Below are positions 7,547 to 15,464 of a stretch of 64,000 bases of DNA, piece after piece; within the stretch, counting starts at the first letter, position 1; each line of letters opens with the position of its first letter. Under the pieces are notes generated by a model that ran no database searches, was not told the origin of the DNA, and worked only from the letters and a program-made list of their open reading frames with translations. This DNA comes from Glycomyces sp. YM15 (GTDB taxonomy: Bacteria > Actinomycetota > Actinomycetes > Mycobacteriales > Micromonosporaceae). The position numbers and the translations under genes are program-made. The stretch is taken from contig NZ_JAERMK010000002.1 of assembly GCF_016918015.1 (NCBI RefSeq), positions 248,001-312,000 of the forward strand, written 5' to 3'.

Positions 7547-9190
7547 ATGACCTCACCGATATTCGCACTGGCCGACGAGTACATCACCGCGTACGCCCGG
7601 CTGCACCCGATGTTCGCCGGGGCCGCCGGCATCAAGGGCGACTTCGGCGTCGCCACCGACTTCGGCCCCGCGGCCGTCGCCGGGCGGGCGAAGCTCGACG
7701 CCGACACCCTCGCGAAGCTCAAGGCGCTCGAATCGACCGGCCCCGCCGACGACCTGGCCCGACTCCACATGGCGGAACGCCTCGAAGTGAGCGTCGCCCA
7801 GCACGAGGCCGGCGAATGGCGCCGCGCCCTGCGCGTCCCCTACGGGATGCTCCAGAGCCTGGTGAGCTATGTGGACCTGACGCCGCGCCGCACCGAGAAC
7901 GACTGGCGGCTCAATGCCTCGCGGATGCGCGCCATCCCGCAGATGCTCACGACTTGGCGCCAGACCCTCGACGCCGGGATCGAAGCGGGCCAGACGGTCG
8001 CGCTCCTCCAGGTCACCGAAGGCGTCAAGCAGGCCCGCCGCAACGCCGAGTCGCGCACCTTCGACAAGCACCTCGCCGCGTACGGCGACGGCCCGCAGGC
8101 CCGCGACCTGCGCGAGGCCGCCGAGGCCGCGTACGCGGCCTTCGCCGCCGCCGCCGACTACCTCGAGCGCACCTACGCCCCGCACGCGACCGAGCGCGAC
8201 GGCGTGGGCGAGGAGCGGTACCTCCTCGCCGCCCGTTCCACCCTCGGCGCGGTCCTCGACCCCCGCGACGCCTACGACTGGGCGTGGGACGAACTGCACC
8301 GGATTGAGGACGAGATGGCCGCCGAGGCCGACAAGATCGTCCCCGGCGCGGGCCTCGAGGAGGTCATCGCCCACCTGGACGCGACCCAGGCCTTGCGCAC
8401 CCACGAGGAGTACCTGGCCTGGCTCACCGAGAAGCACCAGAGCGCGCTCGAATCCCTCAACGGCGTCCACTTCGACATCGACCCGCGCCTGATGAACCTG
8501 GACGTGCAGGTCGTGCACGGCTCCTCTGCCGGATCGGCCTACTACACCGGTCCCAGCGAGGACCTCTCCCGGCCGGGCCGCACCTGGTGGCCCGTCGCCG
8601 AACGCGAGACGTTCCGCACCTGGGGCGAGCTGACCACCGTCTTCCACGAGGGCGTGCCCGGCCACCACCTCCAGATCGGCCAGACCAAGGTCACCGGCGA
8701 CGGGCTCTCCCGTTTCGCGAAGGTCTTCGGCTCGGTCTCGGGCCACGCCGAAGGCTGGGCCCTGTACGCCGAGCGGCTCTCGGACGAGCTCGGCTGGTTC
8801 ACCGACACGGGCACGCGTCTGGGGATGCTCAAGGGCTCGGCGCTGCGCGCCGCCCGCGTCGTGATCGACATCGGCTGGCACCTGGACCTGCCGCTGCCCG
8901 CCGCCGAGGCGAAGTTCCACGGCGAGCGGTGGAGCTTCGACGTCGCCCTCGACGTGCTCAAGACCCGCGGCCGCATCGCCGAGCACCGTGCCTACCCGGA
9001 GATCGTCCGCTACGCGGGCTGGCCCGGCCAGGCCATCTGCTACAAGCTCGGCGAACGCGCCTGGGTCGACGCCCGCGCCGAGGCGCAGGCCGCCGCCGGC
9101 TCGGCGTTCGACCTGAAGGCCTGGCACACCCGGGCCCTCAACCTCGGCCCGATCGGCCTCGACAACCTCGCGTCCGTCCTGCGCGGATAG
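7547..9190 (+). CDS. DUF885 family protein (putative metallopeptidase)
   Basis: This 547-residue cytoplasmic protein has no signal peptide. It is the usual length for DUF885, a family of predicted zinc metallopeptidases related to M32/M3-type gluzincins. The signature FHEGVPGHHLQIGQ (about residues 366-379) carries the HExxxGHH variant zinc motif. SGHAEGWALYAERL about 35 residues later supplies the downstream Glu, and GWPGQAICYKLGE is also characteristic. The ATG lies 21 bases after nuoJ but has its own spacing, and a terminator follows directly. The substrate is unknown. Confidence 0.85.
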   Translation: MTSPIFALADEYITAYARLHPMFAGAAGIKGDFGVATDFGPAAVAGRAKLDADTLAKLKALESTGPADDLARLHMAERLEVSVAQHEAGEWRRALRVPYGMLQSLVSYVDLTPRRTENDWRLNASRMRAIPQMLTTWRQTLDAGIEAGQTVALLQVTEGVKQARRNAESRTFDKHLAAYGDGPQARDLREAAEAAYAAFAAAADYLERTYAPHATERDGVGEERYLLAARSTLGAVLDPRDAYDWAWDELHRIEDEMAAEADKIVPGAGLEEVIAHLDATQALRTHEEYLAWLTEKHQSALESLNGVHFDIDPRLMNLDVQVVHGSSAGSAYYTGPSEDLSRPGRTWWPVAERETFRTWGELTTVFHEGVPGHHLQIGQTKVTGDGLSRFAKVFGSVSGHAEGWALYAERLSDELGWFTDTGTRLGMLKGSALRAARVVIDIGWHLDLPLPAAEAKFHGERWSFDVALDVLKTRGRIAEHRAYPEIVRYAGWPGQAICYKLGERAWVDARAEAQAAAGSAFDLKAWHTRALNLGPIGLDNLASVLRG

Positions 9191-9195
9191 GCGAA

Positions 9196-9223
9196 CGGGC
9201 CCAAGGCGACCGCCTTGGGCCCG
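9196..9223. terminator. bidirectional intrinsic terminator
   Basis: The perfect 13-bp stem CGGGCCCAAGGCG / CGCCTTGGGCCCG has almost no loop. It lies between the convergent DUF885 and CHAD genes. The stem is the same type as at 4311-4346. Confidence 0.8.
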
Positions 9224-9277
9224 ATTGCTCTCGTGCCGCCCCGTGAGCGCGGCGGGGCCGTGCTCACCAGCCGGCCG

Positions 9278-10159
9278 CTATCGCCACCGTTCGACCATGT
9301 CGGCGGCCGCCCGGTCGATCTCCTCGCCCAGCTGGCGCAGGTGCGCCTTCTCCAGTTCCGCCAGGCTCGTGGTGAGCCGGTCGGCCCGGTCCGCGCCGGG
9401 CAGGCGCAGCAGCCAGTTCCGTGCGATCACGGCCTGGCGGTACCGGGTCAGCAGGTGCTCGAGGTCCGCCATCGGACCGGCGACGTCCTCGGCGGCCTGA
9501 CCCAGCGCGGGCACGGCGGCCTCGGCCAGGAAATGCGCCTCCCGGGCCGCGATGCGCGTCTCGTCCCGCGCGAGCACCAGGTCGGTGGCGTGGCTGAGCT
9601 TCCCGTAGGTGTCGAGCAGATGGGTCTTGGCCTGCGAGAGCACGCCCATGAGCGAGGACGCGGGCTTGTCGCCGTCCCGCGTGAACCGGGCGTGTTCGGT
9701 GAACAGGCGCACCTGGCTGAGCAGGACCGCGACCCAGGTCTGCGAAGCGATCCCCTCGGTCTGCTCGTAGGAGGTGCGCATCTCGTTATCAAGGGCCCCA
9801 TACCATTTCGGGTACTCGGGGGCCACGAGGCCGAGCTGGTCGAAGCGGTCCGAGAAGTGGACGCGGAGCCGCTCCAGGTCCTCGGTGTGCTTCAGCGCCG
9901 TGAGCAGATGGTCGAGCTCCTGACTGCGCGGCGGCGTCTCCGTGAACAGATGCGCGTAGCCGCGGATCACGGTCCGAAGCCGGTGGATGGTGATGCGGAC
10001 GGTCCCGGCGGATCCGGGCGCCTGACGTTCGAAGGCCGTTATGGCCTGATTGAGCGTGTCGACATGATCGGCGATATAAGCCAGGACGACGACGCCGGCG
10101 CGTGTGGACGCCGTCATCGGTTGCGAACCGGCATGTGTCGGCGCTGTGGATGCTGACAT
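9278..10159 (-). CDS. CHAD domain-containing protein
   Basis: This alpha-helical protein has 293 residues from the ATG at 10159, which is preceded by GGGGGGAGGAG. The segment GTVRITIHRLRTVIRGYAHL (about residues 52-71) matches the CHAD signature V-x-x-LR-x-x-R, and many conserved His, Arg and Lys residues follow. CHAD domains bind polyphosphate and often accompany CYTH phosphohydrolases; no CYTH domain is fused or adjacent here. A role in polyphosphate association is inferred from the family only. The frame is open upstream to 10273, but the site at 10159 is much stronger. Confidence 0.75.
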   Translation of the reverse strand: MSASTAPTHAGSQPMTASTRAGVVVLAYIADHVDTLNQAITAFERQAPGSAGTVRITIHRLRTVIRGYAHLFTETPPRSQELDHLLTALKHTEDLERLRVHFSDRFDQLGLVAPEYPKWYGALDNEMRTSYEQTEGIASQTWVAVLLSQVRLFTEHARFTRDGDKPASSLMGVLSQAKTHLLDTYGKLSHATDLVLARDETRIAAREAHFLAEAAVPALGQAAEDVAGPMADLEHLLTRYRQAVIARNWLLRLPGADRADRLTTSLAELEKAHLRQLGEEIDRAAADMVERWR

Positions 10160-10259
10160 GGCTCCTCCCCCCGGAAGACCTGCTGGCTCAAGTATTCCAG
10201 CAGGCCTCCGAGGGGAGGAGTCGAAGCGGCGATATTTCGATGATCGTTCGGGTTCCGGC

Positions 10260-10280
10260 CGGGACGGCGTCACCGTCCCG
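10260..10280. terminator. terminator hairpin after the LPMO gene
   Basis: CGGGACGG at 10260-10267 pairs perfectly with CCGTCCCG at 10273-10280 around a 5-base loop. It lies 14 bases past the stop of the minus-strand LPMO gene. Confidence 0.6.
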
Positions 10281-10293
10281 AATCACCGCCTTG

Positions 10294-11430
10294 TCACGCC
10301 GGCATGCACTCCATCGCGGGCATCGTCGTCAGGTCGCCCGTGACGTTGAAGCCGAAGCTCGCCGTCCCGCCCGACGCGATGGTCGCGTTCCAGCCCGAGG
10401 GGCCGGCCATCTGCATGTCGCCCATCGTGCTGATGGTGGTGTTCCACGAGTCCCTGATCGTGATGCCGGAGTTCGGCGGCCACAGCCAGTGGATCATCCA
10501 GTCGCTCATGCTCGAGTCGCTGGTGTTCTCGACGGTGATGTTCACCGTCGCGCCGCCGGACCACGAGTAGACCGAGGCGGTGGCGGTGCAGGCGCCCGTC
10601 GGGCCGCCGGTGGGCGTCTCGGTCGGGTCGTCGGTGGGCGTCTCGGTGGGCGGGTTGACGACGCCGCCGTCGTTGCCCGGCAGGTTCGCGCCGGGGCGGA
10701 TGCCGGTGATCTCACCGTTGCCGCCGTCGAACTCGATGTCGGAGCAGGCGTAGAAGTTCTCGCTCGAGTCCGAGCGCACCCAGTGCGTGAACACAATGTG
10801 GTACCCGCTCTTCTGCGGGAGCGTCATGTTCGCGTAGTAGTAGTGGTCGTCGCTCCCGGCGCCGCCGTTGGACGGCGGGTTCGAGATGGTCTGGAACTTC
10901 TCGAGGTCGTCCCAGGCGAGCGGCTGGCTCGGGTCCCACCCGTCCTTGGTGATGTAGAGGTCGAACCTGCCGGGGTGGTGGGCCCAGTTGTTGTAGCGCC
11001 ATTCGACGGTGGCTCCGGCGGTCACGTGCGTGCGCGGCCAGTTGCCCGGGTCGTTGAAGGGCGAGAAGTCGTACGGGCCCTTGCCGCCGCCGTTGCAGAG
11101 CTGGCCGTCGGGGACGTATCCGACGGTCTGGCCTGCGCCGTTGGAGTCGAGGTTCCCGAACCAGTTGTAGAACGGGGTCGGGCCGACCTCATCGAACGCG
11201 GCCTGGCAGGCCTCGTTGTAGGGGTCGAGCGAGCCGTTCTGGGCGAGCGCGTCGAAGTAGCAGAAGTACTGGCGCGAGCCGGGGAAGACCGTGGCGCCAT
11301 GGGCTTCGGCCTCGTCTCTGCTGAAAAGCCCCGTGATGGTCAGGGCCGCGACGGCGGCCAGGACCATCGACATGACGATGGCGATGCGGCGGCGTCTGCC
11401 GCCCAGCGCCAACGTGGCGGTGGTGGACAT
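10294..11430 (-). CDS. secreted lytic polysaccharide monooxygenase, AA10 plus CBM2
   Basis: The 378-residue precursor starts at 11430 (AGAGGAG upstream). A signal peptide ends DEAEA, leaving His44 as mature residue 1, the first ligand of the copper histidine brace. The second is in NNWAHHPGRFDLYI, probably His152. ENFYACSDIEF closes the AA10 domain (to about residue 250). A Pro/Thr linker (PTETPTDDPTETPTGGP) joins a CBM2 that starts CTATASVYSWSGGATVNITV. This is the architecture of cellulose-active AA10 enzymes such as Streptomyces CelS2, which cleave crystalline cellulose oxidatively. A CebR-like operator lies just upstream, suggesting cello-oligosaccharide induction. Confidence 0.92.
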   Translation of the reverse strand: MSTTATLALGGRRRRIAIVMSMVLAAVAALTITGLFSRDEAEAHGATVFPGSRQYFCYFDALAQNGSLDPYNEACQAAFDEVGPTPFYNWFGNLDSNGAGQTVGYVPDGQLCNGGGKGPYDFSPFNDPGNWPRTHVTAGATVEWRYNNWAHHPGRFDLYITKDGWDPSQPLAWDDLEKFQTISNPPSNGGAGSDDHYYYANMTLPQKSGYHIVFTHWVRSDSSENFYACSDIEFDGGNGEITGIRPGANLPGNDGGVVNPPTETPTDDPTETPTGGPTGACTATASVYSWSGGATVNITVENTSDSSMSDWMIHWLWPPNSGITIRDSWNTTISTMGDMQMAGPSGWNATIASGGTASFGFNVTGDLTTMPAMECMPA

Positions 11431-11451
11431 GGAATTACTCCTCTGCCGGAC

Positions 11452-11465
11452 ATGGAGCGCTCCCA
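11452..11465 (-). promoter_or_regulatory. CebR-type operator upstream of the LPMO gene
   Basis: On the minus strand the site reads TGGGAGCGCTCCAT, 12 of 14 matches to the actinomycete CebR box TGGGAGCGCTCCCA. It ends 22 bases before the LPMO start, a usual place for repression of cellulase genes by this LacI-family regulator. The regulator gene is not in the window. Confidence 0.75.
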
Positions 11466-11619
11466 ACCTGGCTCTCGAAGAGCCAGCGCGATCTTGTGGA
11501 CAGCTGCTGACGATATCGTGATATTCGAGTGTATCTATATCTAATGACGGAATGCAACGCCTCCGGGCGCCCGGACCTGAAGCGGTTCACTCCCGGAATC
11601 CGCGGATAGACTCGGACTC

Positions 11620-12069
11620 ATGGAGACCGGAGACATCGCACCCGCATTCACCCTCGACGACGACCATGGCAATCCCCGCAGCCTCGACGAACTCATCGAG
11701 TCCGGCCCCGTCGTGCTCTTCTTCTATCCGCAGGCGATGACGGCGGGCTGCACCGCCCAGGCCTGCCACTTCCGCGACCTCGCCGCCGACTTCAAGGCCG
11801 TCGGCGCGACCCCGGTCGGCATCTCCCACGACGACGTCGACCGCCAGGCCGCGTTCGCCGCGAAGCACTCCTTCGGCTACCCGCTGCTGTCCGACCCTGA
11901 GGGCAAGGTCGCCGAGGCCTTCGGCGTGCGCCGCCGACTGGGCATCGTCGCGACCAAGCGCAAGACCTTCGTGATCGGCCAGGACCGAACCATCCTGGGG
12001 GCGTTCAAGAGCGAGCTGAACATGAACGCGCACGCGGACAAGGCCCTGGAACTGCTGCGGGGCAGATAG
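11620..12069 (+). CDS. peroxiredoxin, BCP/PrxQ type
   Basis: This 149-residue thioredoxin-fold peroxidase has peroxidatic Cys in TAGCTAQAC (about residue 45) and resolving Cys five residues later, the PrxQ atypical 2-Cys pattern. PxxxT is represented by YPQAMTAGC. It would reduce peroxides in the cytoplasm with thioredoxin. A second family member lies at 21639-22112. It is monocistronic and shares a terminator with the convergent rdgB gene. Confidence 0.9.
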   Translation: METGDIAPAFTLDDDHGNPRSLDELIESGPVVLFFYPQAMTAGCTAQACHFRDLAADFKAVGATPVGISHDDVDRQAAFAAKHSFGYPLLSDPEGKVAEAFGVRRRLGIVATKRKTFVIGQDRTILGAFKSELNMNAHADKALELLRGR

Positions 12070-12074
12070 CGAAC

Positions 12075-12094
12075 AGGCGGCCCGAAGGCCGCCT
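12075..12094. terminator. bidirectional terminator between peroxiredoxin and rdgB
   Basis: AGGCGGCC at 12075-12082 and GGCCGCCT at 12087-12094 form a perfect 8-bp stem with a CGAA tetraloop between convergent genes. Confidence 0.75.
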
Positions 12095-12110
12095 CAAGCC
12101 GGGTGTGCCG

Positions 12111-12695
12111 CTAGATCTTCTTCGCGAGCTCGCGGAATGCTTTGCCCCGGTGGGAGATCGCGTTCTTCTCCGCTGCGGAGAGCTCGGCGCTGGTCCGGTC
12201 GAAGCCGTCGGGAGTGAAGAGCGGGTCGTAGCCGAACCCGTTGTCGCCCTTGGGTTCACGCCCGACCTTGCCGTGCATCTCGCCGTGCACGACGAGCTCG
12301 CGCCCGTCGGGCCGGACGATCGCGGCGGCGCACACGAATTTCGCGCCCCGCAGTTCGTCGGGGACGTCGGCGAGCTGGTCGAGCAGCAGCGCGTTGTTCG
12401 CCGCGTCGTCCTTGGCGCTCCCGGCCCAACGCGCGGAGAGCACGCCGGGCATCCCGTTGAGGGCGTCCACGGCCAGGCCCGAATCGTCGGCGATCGTCGC
12501 GAGCCCGGTGTGCTTGACACCGTCGCGGGCCTTGAGCAGGGCGTTCCCGGCGAAGGTCAGCTCGGTCTCGGGGGTCTCGGGGTAATCGGCGACGGCGTTC
12601 AGACCGACGAGCTCGATGTGCGGGGCGGCCTCGGCGAGGATCTCCCGCAGCTCGTCGATCTTCCCGACGTTGCGGGTGGCGAGCAGGACCCTCAT
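12111..12695 (-). CDS. rdgB: XTP/dITP diphosphatase (RdgB/HAM1)
   Basis: The 194-residue housecleaning nucleotide pyrophosphatase removes XTP, dITP and ITP. Typical motifs are present: the N-terminal [47 protein letters not shown] and [10 protein letters not shown], ending with [10 protein letters not shown]. Its ATG overlaps the stop of the RNase PH gene by 4 bases (ATGA). This is the conserved actinobacterial rph-rdgB gene order and fixes the start. Confidence 0.95.
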   Translation of the reverse strand: MRVLLATRNVGKIDELREILAEAAPHIELVGLNAVADYPETPETELTFAGNALLKARDGVKHTGLATIADDSGLAVDALNGMPGVLSARWAGSAKDDAANNALLLDQLADVPDELRGAKFVCAAAIVRPDGRELVVHGEMHGKVGREPKGDNGFGYDPLFTPDGFDRTSAELSAAEKNAISHRGKAFRELAKKI

Positions 12696-13420
12696 GACGA
12701 GAGCAGGGTCCGGGCCTGGAGGCCGGCGAGTTCCTTGCAGCCCTTGAGCGCCAGGTCGAGCAGGGTGTCGAGTTCGGCGCGGTTGAACACGGCCTCCTCT
12801 CCGGTGCCCTGGACCTCGACGAAGTCGCCTTCGCCGGTGCAGACGACGTTCATGTCGACCGAAGCGGCGACGTCCTCCTCGTAAGGCAGGTCGAGCACCG
12901 GCACGCCGTTGACCACGCCGACGCTGATCGCGGCGACGGAGGTCGTCAGGATCTTGTCGGGCTTGCGGGCGATCTTCTGCTCCTTGAGCCAGCCCACGGC
13001 GTCGTGCAGCGCGACGTAGGCGCCGGTGATCGCCGCGGTACGCGTCCCGCCGTCAGCCTGCAGCACATCGCAGTCGAGCGTGATCGTGTTCTCGCCGAGG
13101 GCTTTGAAGTCGATGCAGGCGCGCAGGCTTCGGCCGATGAGGCGCGAGATCTCGTGCGTCCGGCCGCCGATCTTCCCGCGGATCGACTCGCGGTCGGAGC
13201 GCGAGTGCGTGGAGCGCGGGAGCATCGAGTACTCGGCGGTCACCCACCCTTCGCCGGACCCGCGCCGCCAGCGCGGCACGCCGGTCGTCACCGTCGCGGT
13301 GCACAGCACCCGAGTGCGGCCGAATTCAACGAGCACCGAACCCTCGGGGTGGTCGGTCCAGGATCGGGTGAACTTCACGGGGCGCAGCTCATCGGCGGCG
13401 CGCTTGTCAGGTCGAGTCAT
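12692..13420 (-). CDS. rph: ribonuclease PH
   Basis: From the ATG at 13420 (GGAGGGG immediately upstream) the product has 242 residues, the family length; the frame is open further upstream without homology. It is a phosphorolytic 3' exonuclease that trims tRNA precursors. Motifs include [20 protein letters not shown] (about residues 87-106), [20 protein letters not shown] and the C-terminal [12 protein letters not shown] tRNA gene lies 112 bases upstream on the other strand. Confidence 0.95.
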   Translation of the reverse strand: MTRPDKRAADELRPVKFTRSWTDHPEGSVLVEFGRTRVLCTATVTTGVPRWRRGSGEGWVTAEYSMLPRSTHSRSDRESIRGKIGGRTHEISRLIGRSLRACIDFKALGENTITLDCDVLQADGGTRTAAITGAYVALHDAVGWLKEQKIARKPDKILTTSVAAISVGVVNGVPVLDLPYEEDVAASVDMNVVCTGEGDFVEVQGTGEEAVFNRAELDTLLDLALKGCKELAGLQARTLLSS

Positions 13421-13532
13421 CCCCTCCAGACTACGGGACCCCTGACGCGTGTGAAACACTAGTTGCTGCCCATCGCCGGACCACCCGGCACGGCAACCGG
13501 CGCATCGGCGACGATGCCGCCGACCACTTCTG

Positions 13533-13614
13533 GCGCGAGTGGCGGAACTGGCAGACGCGCAGGATTTAGGTTCCTGTGTCCTCGGACGTGGGGGTTCAAG
13601 TCCCCCCTCGCGCA
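13533..13614 (+). tRNA. tRNA-Leu(UAG)
   Basis: Class II tRNA: acceptor GCGCGAG/CTCGCGC, anticodon stem CAGGA/TCCTG around loop TTTAGGT (anticodon TAG), a long variable arm, and T stem GGGGG-TTCAAGT-CCCCC. The 3' CCA is not fully encoded (CCG follows the discriminator A). It reads CUN leucine codons. Confidence 0.93.
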
Positions 13615-13629
13615 CCGACCCTCTTCAAC

Positions 13630-13657
13630 GAACCCGGTAGGCAGGCCTGCCGGGTTC
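13630..13657 (+). terminator. terminator after tRNA-Leu
   Basis: GAACCCGG at 13630-13637 pairs with CCGGGTTC at 13650-13657, with an inner GCAGGCCTGC palindrome extending the stem. It lies 16 bases after the tRNA. Confidence 0.65.
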
Positions 13658-13708
13658 ACGGGTTTCCGCTTGCGGATGCAGGAAGAGGACCCGGGTATCA
13701 AGCTCAAG

Positions 13709-13761
13709 AACTGATGCATAACGTCAGTGACGTACGACGTCACTGACGTTATGCATCAGTT
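13709..13761. promoter_or_regulatory. 25-bp perfect inverted repeat with nested palindromes, upstream of the ATPase gene
   Basis: The arms at 13709-13733 and 13737-13761 are perfectly complementary with a 3-base spacer (ACG). Each arm contains its own palindrome, ACGTCA-G/C-TGACGT, and an ATGCAT. The element ends 12 bases before the ATG of the ATPase/DUF234 gene. As RNA it would form a very stable hairpin next to the start codon; as DNA it could be a tandem operator or cruciform. There is no T-run after it, so a plain terminator is less likely. Confidence 0.7.
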
Positions 13762-13773
13762 ACGATTCCGGGT

Positions 13774-15165
13774 ATGGCTTTCGTGAACCGCCGCAGTGAA
13801 CTGGCAGACCTTGAGACCTGGTGGGCCCGGACCCACCCCCGACCCGCCATGGTCTGGGGACGCAGGCGAGTCGGTAAGACCGCGCTGCTGCAGCGCTTCG
13901 CCTCGGACAAGCGATCGATCTTCCATCTGGGGACCGGTCGTCCCGAGCGGGGCGAGGTGGCCCAGCTGTCCCGCAAAGTCCACCAGATCGCACCCAGCCG
14001 AGTCCGGAACCTGGCCGAATCGCCGTTTCAGAGCTGGGAGGAAGCCCTGGAATACCTGGACGCGGCCGCCCGAGAAGCACCGCTTCTGCTGGTTTTCGAC
14101 GAGTTCCCCGAGATGATGTCGAAATCCCCGGAGCTGCCGGGGATCCTGCGCGCCTTCGTCGACACCACCGGCCCCGAGAGCGGCCTGCGGATCCTGCTGT
14201 GCGGGTCAGCGATGCGGACGATGGAGGCGATCCAGGAGTATCGGGCGCCGCTGTACGGGCGCTTCGACCTCTCGATGCAACTGCACCCGTTTCGCCCGCA
14301 TGAGGCCGCCGAGATGCTCCCCGCCCTGAACCCGGCTGACCGCGCGCTGGCCTACGGCCTCCTGGGAGGGATGCCGCTCTACCTGTCGTGGTGGGACGCA
14401 GGGGAATCAGTGCGCGAGAACATATCCCGGCTCGCGTGCCGGCCGACCGCACCGATGCTGGTGGAAGGGGACTATCTCCTCGCGACCGAAGCGCGGCACG
14501 GTGACCAGCTGGCCGACGTGCTGCGCGCCATCGCGGAGGGCCGGACCAAGCACCAGGAGATCAGCGACGCCATCGGGGCGGACCCCAGCCGAACGCTTCG
14601 GGAGCTGCAGCGGCTGCGGCTGATCGAGCGGCTGATGCCCGTGACGGAGACCGAGAAGAGCCGCCGGCGGATCTACCAGATCACCGACAACTTCCTGGCC
14701 TTCTATCTGCGGGTCCTGGGCCGCTACCGCTCGGAGATCGATCGCGGGTTGGGTGACACGGTGCTGAACGCCGTCACCCATGGCATCGACGACCACATGG
14801 GTCCGGTCTGGGAGACGGCGTTCAGAGACCACCTCCGCAGATATGCCGCCCAGATCCACGCTGAGACGGTGGCGGTAGGGCCGTGGTGGCGAGAGGGACG
14901 AGACGAGATCGACGCGGTGGTGCTGGCGGGGCGATCGCGGACTCCTGTCATGGTCGGAGAAGCGAAGTGGGCGCGCAAGGTCGACGCCCGACGGCTGCTC
15001 CCGAGGCTGGTGCAGAAGTCCGCTGCGCTTGGTGTGGAAGCCGAAGCGCTGCGGTTCGCGATCTGCGCGCGGGAGACGGTGACCGGGGCAGGCGAAGGCA
15101 CGCTCACGGTGACGGCGGCCGACATCTTCACCCAGGACACCGGACAGGAACGTCTCAGTCGATAG
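13774..15165 (+). CDS. AAA+ ATPase with C-terminal DUF234 (archaeal-ATPase family)
   Basis: The 463-residue protein has an N-terminal STAND-like archaeal ATPase domain: FVNRRSELADLE, Walker A VWGRRRVGKTALLQ (about residues 27-40), Walker B LLLVFDEFPEM (about 105-115) and sensor LLCGSAM. A winged-helix segment follows. The DUF234 region has a PD-(D/E)xK nuclease-like core, REGRDEIDAVVL and VGEAKW (about 370-398). The family is scattered through archaea and bacteria, is often on mobile DNA, and its role is unresolved. The start has no clear ribosome binding site. A large palindrome ends 12 bases upstream, suggesting tight control. Confidence 0.85.
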   Translation: MAFVNRRSELADLETWWARTHPRPAMVWGRRRVGKTALLQRFASDKRSIFHLGTGRPERGEVAQLSRKVHQIAPSRVRNLAESPFQSWEEALEYLDAAAREAPLLLVFDEFPEMMSKSPELPGILRAFVDTTGPESGLRILLCGSAMRTMEAIQEYRAPLYGRFDLSMQLHPFRPHEAAEMLPALNPADRALAYGLLGGMPLYLSWWDAGESVRENISRLACRPTAPMLVEGDYLLATEARHGDQLADVLRAIAEGRTKHQEISDAIGADPSRTLRELQRLRLIERLMPVTETEKSRRRIYQITDNFLAFYLRVLGRYRSEIDRGLGDTVLNAVTHGIDDHMGPVWETAFRDHLRRYAAQIHAETVAVGPWWREGRDEIDAVVLAGRSRTPVMVGEAKWARKVDARRLLPRLVQKSAALGVEAEALRFAICARETVTGAGEGTLTVTAADIFTQDTGQERLSR

Positions 15166-15454
15166 CGTCCGAGTCTGATCGCACCTTGTCGTTACCAGCG
15201 GCTCGGAGTCTGCGGTCGATCTCGGCCGCGTCCGGTGGCTCGGGCAGGTAGTAGGCGCGGTCGTGCTCGCTGACGTATTCGAGGGCTTCGGTGTGGTCGG
15301 GATGGGCGGTGTCGGCGAGGGCTTCGCGCAGCCATTGGTGGCGCCAGATCCTGCCGCAGTCCTCCGGGGGAGCGGCGAGTACCGCCTTGCGGGCTCGCAC
15401 GCACCGCCTCGGCCAGGCCGTCGGCCATTCGGGGCCGTCTTCGTTTCCGGTCAC
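15155..15454 (-). CDS. small hypothetical protein
   Basis: The 99-residue polar protein, rich in Trp, Asp and Arg, matches no domain I know. The ATG lies 10 bases after the stop of the molybdopterin oxidoreductase gene with GGAG just upstream, so it is probably the second gene of that operon. Its 3' end overlaps the convergent ATPase gene by 11 bases. A true gene is likely from spacing and codon usage, but its function is unknown. Confidence 0.55.
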   Translation of the reverse strand: MTGNEDGPEWPTAWPRRCVRARKAVLAAPPEDCGRIWRHQWLREALADTAHPDHTEALEYVSEHDRAYYLPEPPDAAEIDRRLRAAGNDKVRSDSDAID

Positions 15455-15464
15455 TCCGTTTCGA

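Noticed and set aside
13533-15165. The ATPase/DUF234 gene as cargo of an element inserted in tRNA-Leu
   Set aside because: No second copy of the tRNA-Leu 3' end and no integrase are found nearby.
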